DNA from: Xylocopa sonorina
Lineage: Eukaryota > Arthropoda > Insecta > Hymenoptera > Apidae
Reading direction: 5' to 3'
Length of the DNA: 64,000 bases
Assembly: GCF_050948175.1 (NCBI RefSeq)
Contig: NW_027490394.1
Coordinates: 186,001-250,000 of the forward strand
The notes under the pieces are model-generated. The model saw only the letters and a program-made list of their open reading frames with translations. It was not told the origin of the DNA and did no database searches. The position numbers and the translations under genes were made by a program. This document shows, one piece after another, positions 62,433-64,000 of this stretch (positions within the stretch are counted from its first letter, which is position 1; the number at the start of each line of letters is the position of its first letter).

Positions 62433-64000
62433 TCATTACGAAGTGTAATGAGTTCCTTGTCTACACTTCGAATGAATGTAAACGCGACACTTCCTTGCTA
62501 GGAAATAGCGTTTCCAGATGTGTACGTATCGAAGCAATAGAGTTCTAATGCACCTTAAATCGCGATATCGCATTTCATTTCTATGTTTCGTGATAACATA
62601 TAATATTCATTACGAAGTGTAATGTATTCCTCGTCTCCACTTCGAATGAATGTAAATCCGACACTTCCTTGCTAGGAAATAGCGTTGGCAGATGTCTACG
62701 TATCGAAGCAATAGAGCTCTAATGCTGCTTAAATCGCGATATCGCTTCTCATTTCTATGTATCATGATAAGATATAATATTCATTGTGCAGTGTTTTGTA
62801 TACCTCGTATTCGCTTCAAAAGAATGTAAATGCGACACTTCCTTCCTAGGAAATAGCGTTTGGAGATGTCTACGTATCGAAGCGATAGAGATCTAATGCC
62901 TCTTAAATCGCGATATCGCATCTCATTTCTATGTTTCATGATAAGATATAATATTCATTGCGAAGTGTCATGTATACCTCGTATTCACTTCAAGAGAATG
63001 TAAATGCTACACTTCCTTGCTAGGAAATAGCGTCTGCAGATGTCTACGTATCGAAGCAATAGATTTCAAATCCATCTTAAATCGCGATATCGCATCTCAT
63101 TTCTATGTTTCATGATAAGATGTAATATTCATTGTGCAGTGTTATGTATATCTCGTAATCGCTTCAAAAGAATGCGACACTTCCTTTGTAGGAAATAGCG
63201 TTTGCTGATGTCTACGTATCGTAGCAATAGAGTTCTAAGGCTTCTTAAAACGCGATATCGCATCTCATTTCTATGTTTCAAGATAAGATATAATATTGAT
63301 TGCGAAGTGTCATGTATACCTCGCATTACTTTCAAAAGAGTGTAAATGCGACACTTCCTTCCTAGCAAGTAGCGTTTGCAGATGTCAACGTATCGTAGCA
63401 ATGGAGTTCTAATACTTCTTATATCGCGGTATCACATCTCATTTCTATGTTTCGTGATAAGATATAATATTCATTGTGCAGTGTTATATATACCTCGTAT
63501 TCACTTCAAAAGAATGTAAATGCGACACTTCCTTGCTAGGAAGTAGCGTTTGCAGAAGTCTACGTACCGAAGCAATAGAGTTCTAATGCATCTTAAATCG
63601 CTATATCGCATCTCAATTCTATGTTTCATGATAAGATATAATATTCATTACGAAGTGTAATGAATTCCTTGTCTACACTTCGAATGAATGTAAACGCGAC
63701 ACTTCCTTCCTAGGAAATAGCGTTTCCAGATGTGTACGTATCGAAGCAATAGAGTTCTAATGCACCTTAAATCGCGATATCGCATTTCATTTCTATGTTT
63801 CGTGATAAGATATAATATTCATTTCGAAGTGTAATGTATTCCTCGTCTCCACTTCGAATGAATGTAAATCCGACACTTCCTTGCTAGGAAATAGCGTTGG
63901 CAGATGTCTACGTATCGAAGCAATAGAGTTCTAATGCTGCTTAAATCGCGATATCGCATCTCATTTCTATGTTTCATGAATAGATATAATATTCATTGTG
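62418..64000 (+). repeat. 21-monomer higher-order repeat, partial unit 2
   Basis: Follows unit 1 directly and matches 58770-60352 with no difference seen in the stretches compared. It is cut by the window end, so the full copy number is unknown. Confidence 0.92.

Larger units (their letters stand above)
20743..64000 (+). repeat. 174-bp satellite array, right arm
   Basis: The same monomer family as the left arm, in the same orientation, resumes after the non-satellite insertion and continues to the right window edge. It is richer than the left arm in recent higher-order duplications (2-, 7-, 8-, 11-, 12-, 18-, 21- and 33-monomer periods). These are interspersed with zones where neighbouring monomers are diverged and no longer-range period is evident. 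No non-satellite stretch longer than a few bases was noticed in this arm. Confidence 0.98.

Noticed and set aside
1..64000. CRISPR array, because of regularly spaced palindromic repeats
   Set aside because: The whole 174-bp unit is repeated with no unique spacers; there are no cas genes, and the sequence is a typical eukaryotic satellite.
1..64000. Identity with the honey bee AluI 176-bp satellite
   Set aside because: The size is close, but the inferred consensus here lacks an AGCT (AluI) site; AGCT appears only in variant monomers. I cannot recall the published sequence well enough to equate them.
1..64000. CENP-B box in the monomer
   Set aside because: No match to the TTCG....A..CGGG core was seen in the consensus or in the variants examined.
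1..64000. Telomeric TTAGG or TTAGGG runs marking a chromosome end
   Set aside because: No tandem telomere-type repeats were noticed on either strand.

Overview
This window is almost entirely one eukaryotic satellite DNA array. A monomer of about 174 bp (roughly 36% GC) is repeated head to tail in a single orientation from base 1 to base 64000, giving about 359 monomers. The only break is a 1.55-kb non-satellite segment at about 19191-20742. I see no bona fide protein-coding gene, tRNA, rRNA, CRISPR array or bacterial operon. Open frames inside the array are by-products of a monomer whose length (174 = 58 x 3) preserves reading frame.

Organism: a 174-bp head-to-tail satellite with higher-order structure points to a eukaryotic centromere or pericentromere-type heterochromatin. 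The consensus has 9 CpG in 174 bp against about 5.5 expected, and the insertion has a CpG-rich core in an AT-rich setting. Both suggest a genome with little germline CpG methylation. An insect, perhaps a hymenopteran, is my best guess, but I cannot identify the species.

Layout: 1-4320 diverged monomers. 4652-10885 and 12462-18522 are two copies of a roughly 44-monomer block about 7.64 kb apart, with an extra partial copy (11602-12470) between them. 18523-19190 diverged monomers. 19191-20742 non-satellite insertion, with a GC-rich 43-bp tandem repeat and two short anonymous reading frames. 20743-23340 diverged monomers. 23341-34763 a 33-monomer (5739 bp) higher-order repeat in two nearly identical copies, each with nested 12-mer and 2-mer duplications. 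34130-38055 an 11-monomer repeat, about two copies. 38056-46689 diverged monomers. 46690-50020 a 7-monomer (1218 bp) repeat, 2.7 copies. 50021-53959 diverged monomers. 53960-58770 a patchwork of 18-, 12- and 7-monomer duplications. 58770-64000 a 21-monomer (3648 bp) repeat containing an 8-monomer (1392 bp) repeat, cut by the window end.

The most notable properties are: (1) duplication periods that are almost exact multiples of 174 at many nested scales; (2) alternation of homogenised and diverged zones; (3) short inverted repeats in the monomer; and (4) a unique insertion whose two flanks are out of phase by about 66 bp. Coordinates of repeat boundaries were read by eye and are approximate to about 20 bp.
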